64,000 nucleotides of DNA. Origin: Pseudomonadales bacterium. GTDB lineage: Bacteria; Pseudomonadota; Gammaproteobacteria; Pseudomonadales; IMCC2047. The notes beneath the pieces are model-generated. The model saw only the letters and a program-made list of their open reading frames with translations. It did no database searches and was not told the origin of the DNA. The translations under genes and the position numbers were made by a program. The stretch spans positions 1,206,501 through 1,270,500 of the forward strand of contig JACKNY010000001.1 of the NCBI GenBank assembly GCA_024234615.1, written 5' to 3'. This document shows, piece by piece, positions 63,850 to 64,000 of this stretch. Every line of letters begins with the position of its first letter. Positions within the stretch are counted from its first letter, which is position 1.

Positions 63850-64000
63850 AGTCTAACCCTACATTCGGGAGCGTGGGTCTATCAGAAGAAACTATGATGA
63901 AAAAGGGTAGGATGGTCGCGGCTTGTGAGCGGCCGCATCAACTATGCCGATTATGGCTGTAGCTCGCACTGCTTGAGGTAAAGGCTAAATTTATCGGCGG

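Overview
This window comes from a free-living, probably marine or aquatic, gammaproteobacterium. The support is protein similarity to gammaproteobacterial families (QueF, TamA/TamB, PtsP, AcnA, RimK/RimB), a TonB-dependent receptor, a Puu/Spu-type polyamine pathway and moderate base composition. I cannot name the genus from sequence alone. There is no rRNA, CRISPR array or intact insertion sequence; one tRNA-Ser(GGA) is present.

Layout. (1) 1-2025: end of queF, a glutathione peroxidase, a nitroreductase, a small thioesterase and tRNA-Ser. (2) 2026-5934: an accessory patch next to the tRNA with richer G+C. It holds the tail of an ISL3-type transposase, the tail of a Rep-like helicase, three coupled minus-strand genes for exported proteins (outer-membrane barrel, NlpC/P60-like enzyme of the YiiX type, zinc-peptidase-like protein) and a decayed cytochrome c. 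The barrel gene has its signal peptide out of frame with its body at a run of seven C. (3) 6096-8731: copper ATPase plus an anchored cupredoxin.

(4) 9017-33384: a large polyamine cluster. It encodes a TonB-dependent receptor, two different gamma-glutamylpolyamine synthetases, a PuuB-like oxidase, an aldehyde dehydrogenase, a PuuD-like hydrolase, a SpuC-like transaminase, agmatinase, a polyamine permease and bifunctional glutathionylspermidine synthetase/amidase, with a TetR and a LuxR-type regulator. Embedded in it is a less familiar set: an FnIII-like membrane protein, a sodium:solute symporter, an unlisted 39-residue membrane peptide, an atypical carbamoyltransferase, an asparagine synthetase behind a leader terminator, and an M20 carbamoylase-type hydrolase. 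A 14-bp motif recurs in three promoter regions of the cluster.

(5) 33407-40029: the most unusual locus. Two divergent two-gene operons encode an exported dikinase with a glucan-water-dikinase-like domain order, a nucleotide-translocase-family (NTT) membrane protein, and one exported class-A serine hydrolase on each side. A plausible reading is ATP-dependent phosphoryl transfer outside the cytoplasm, with ATP supplied by the translocase.

(6) 40116-44409: fumarase C and aconitase A. (7) 44453-55494: genes for ion and osmotic homeostasis and protein modification. One tightly overlapping operon runs MscS, MgtE-N/CBS protein, MgtE, RimB-like, RimK, AstE-like deacylase; a second group has DUF432, MscS, Na/Pi cotransporter and a lipoprotein, with a DUF21 protein divergent. 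(8) 55515-63849: tamA-tamB, then ptsP and an MgtC-type membrane protein.
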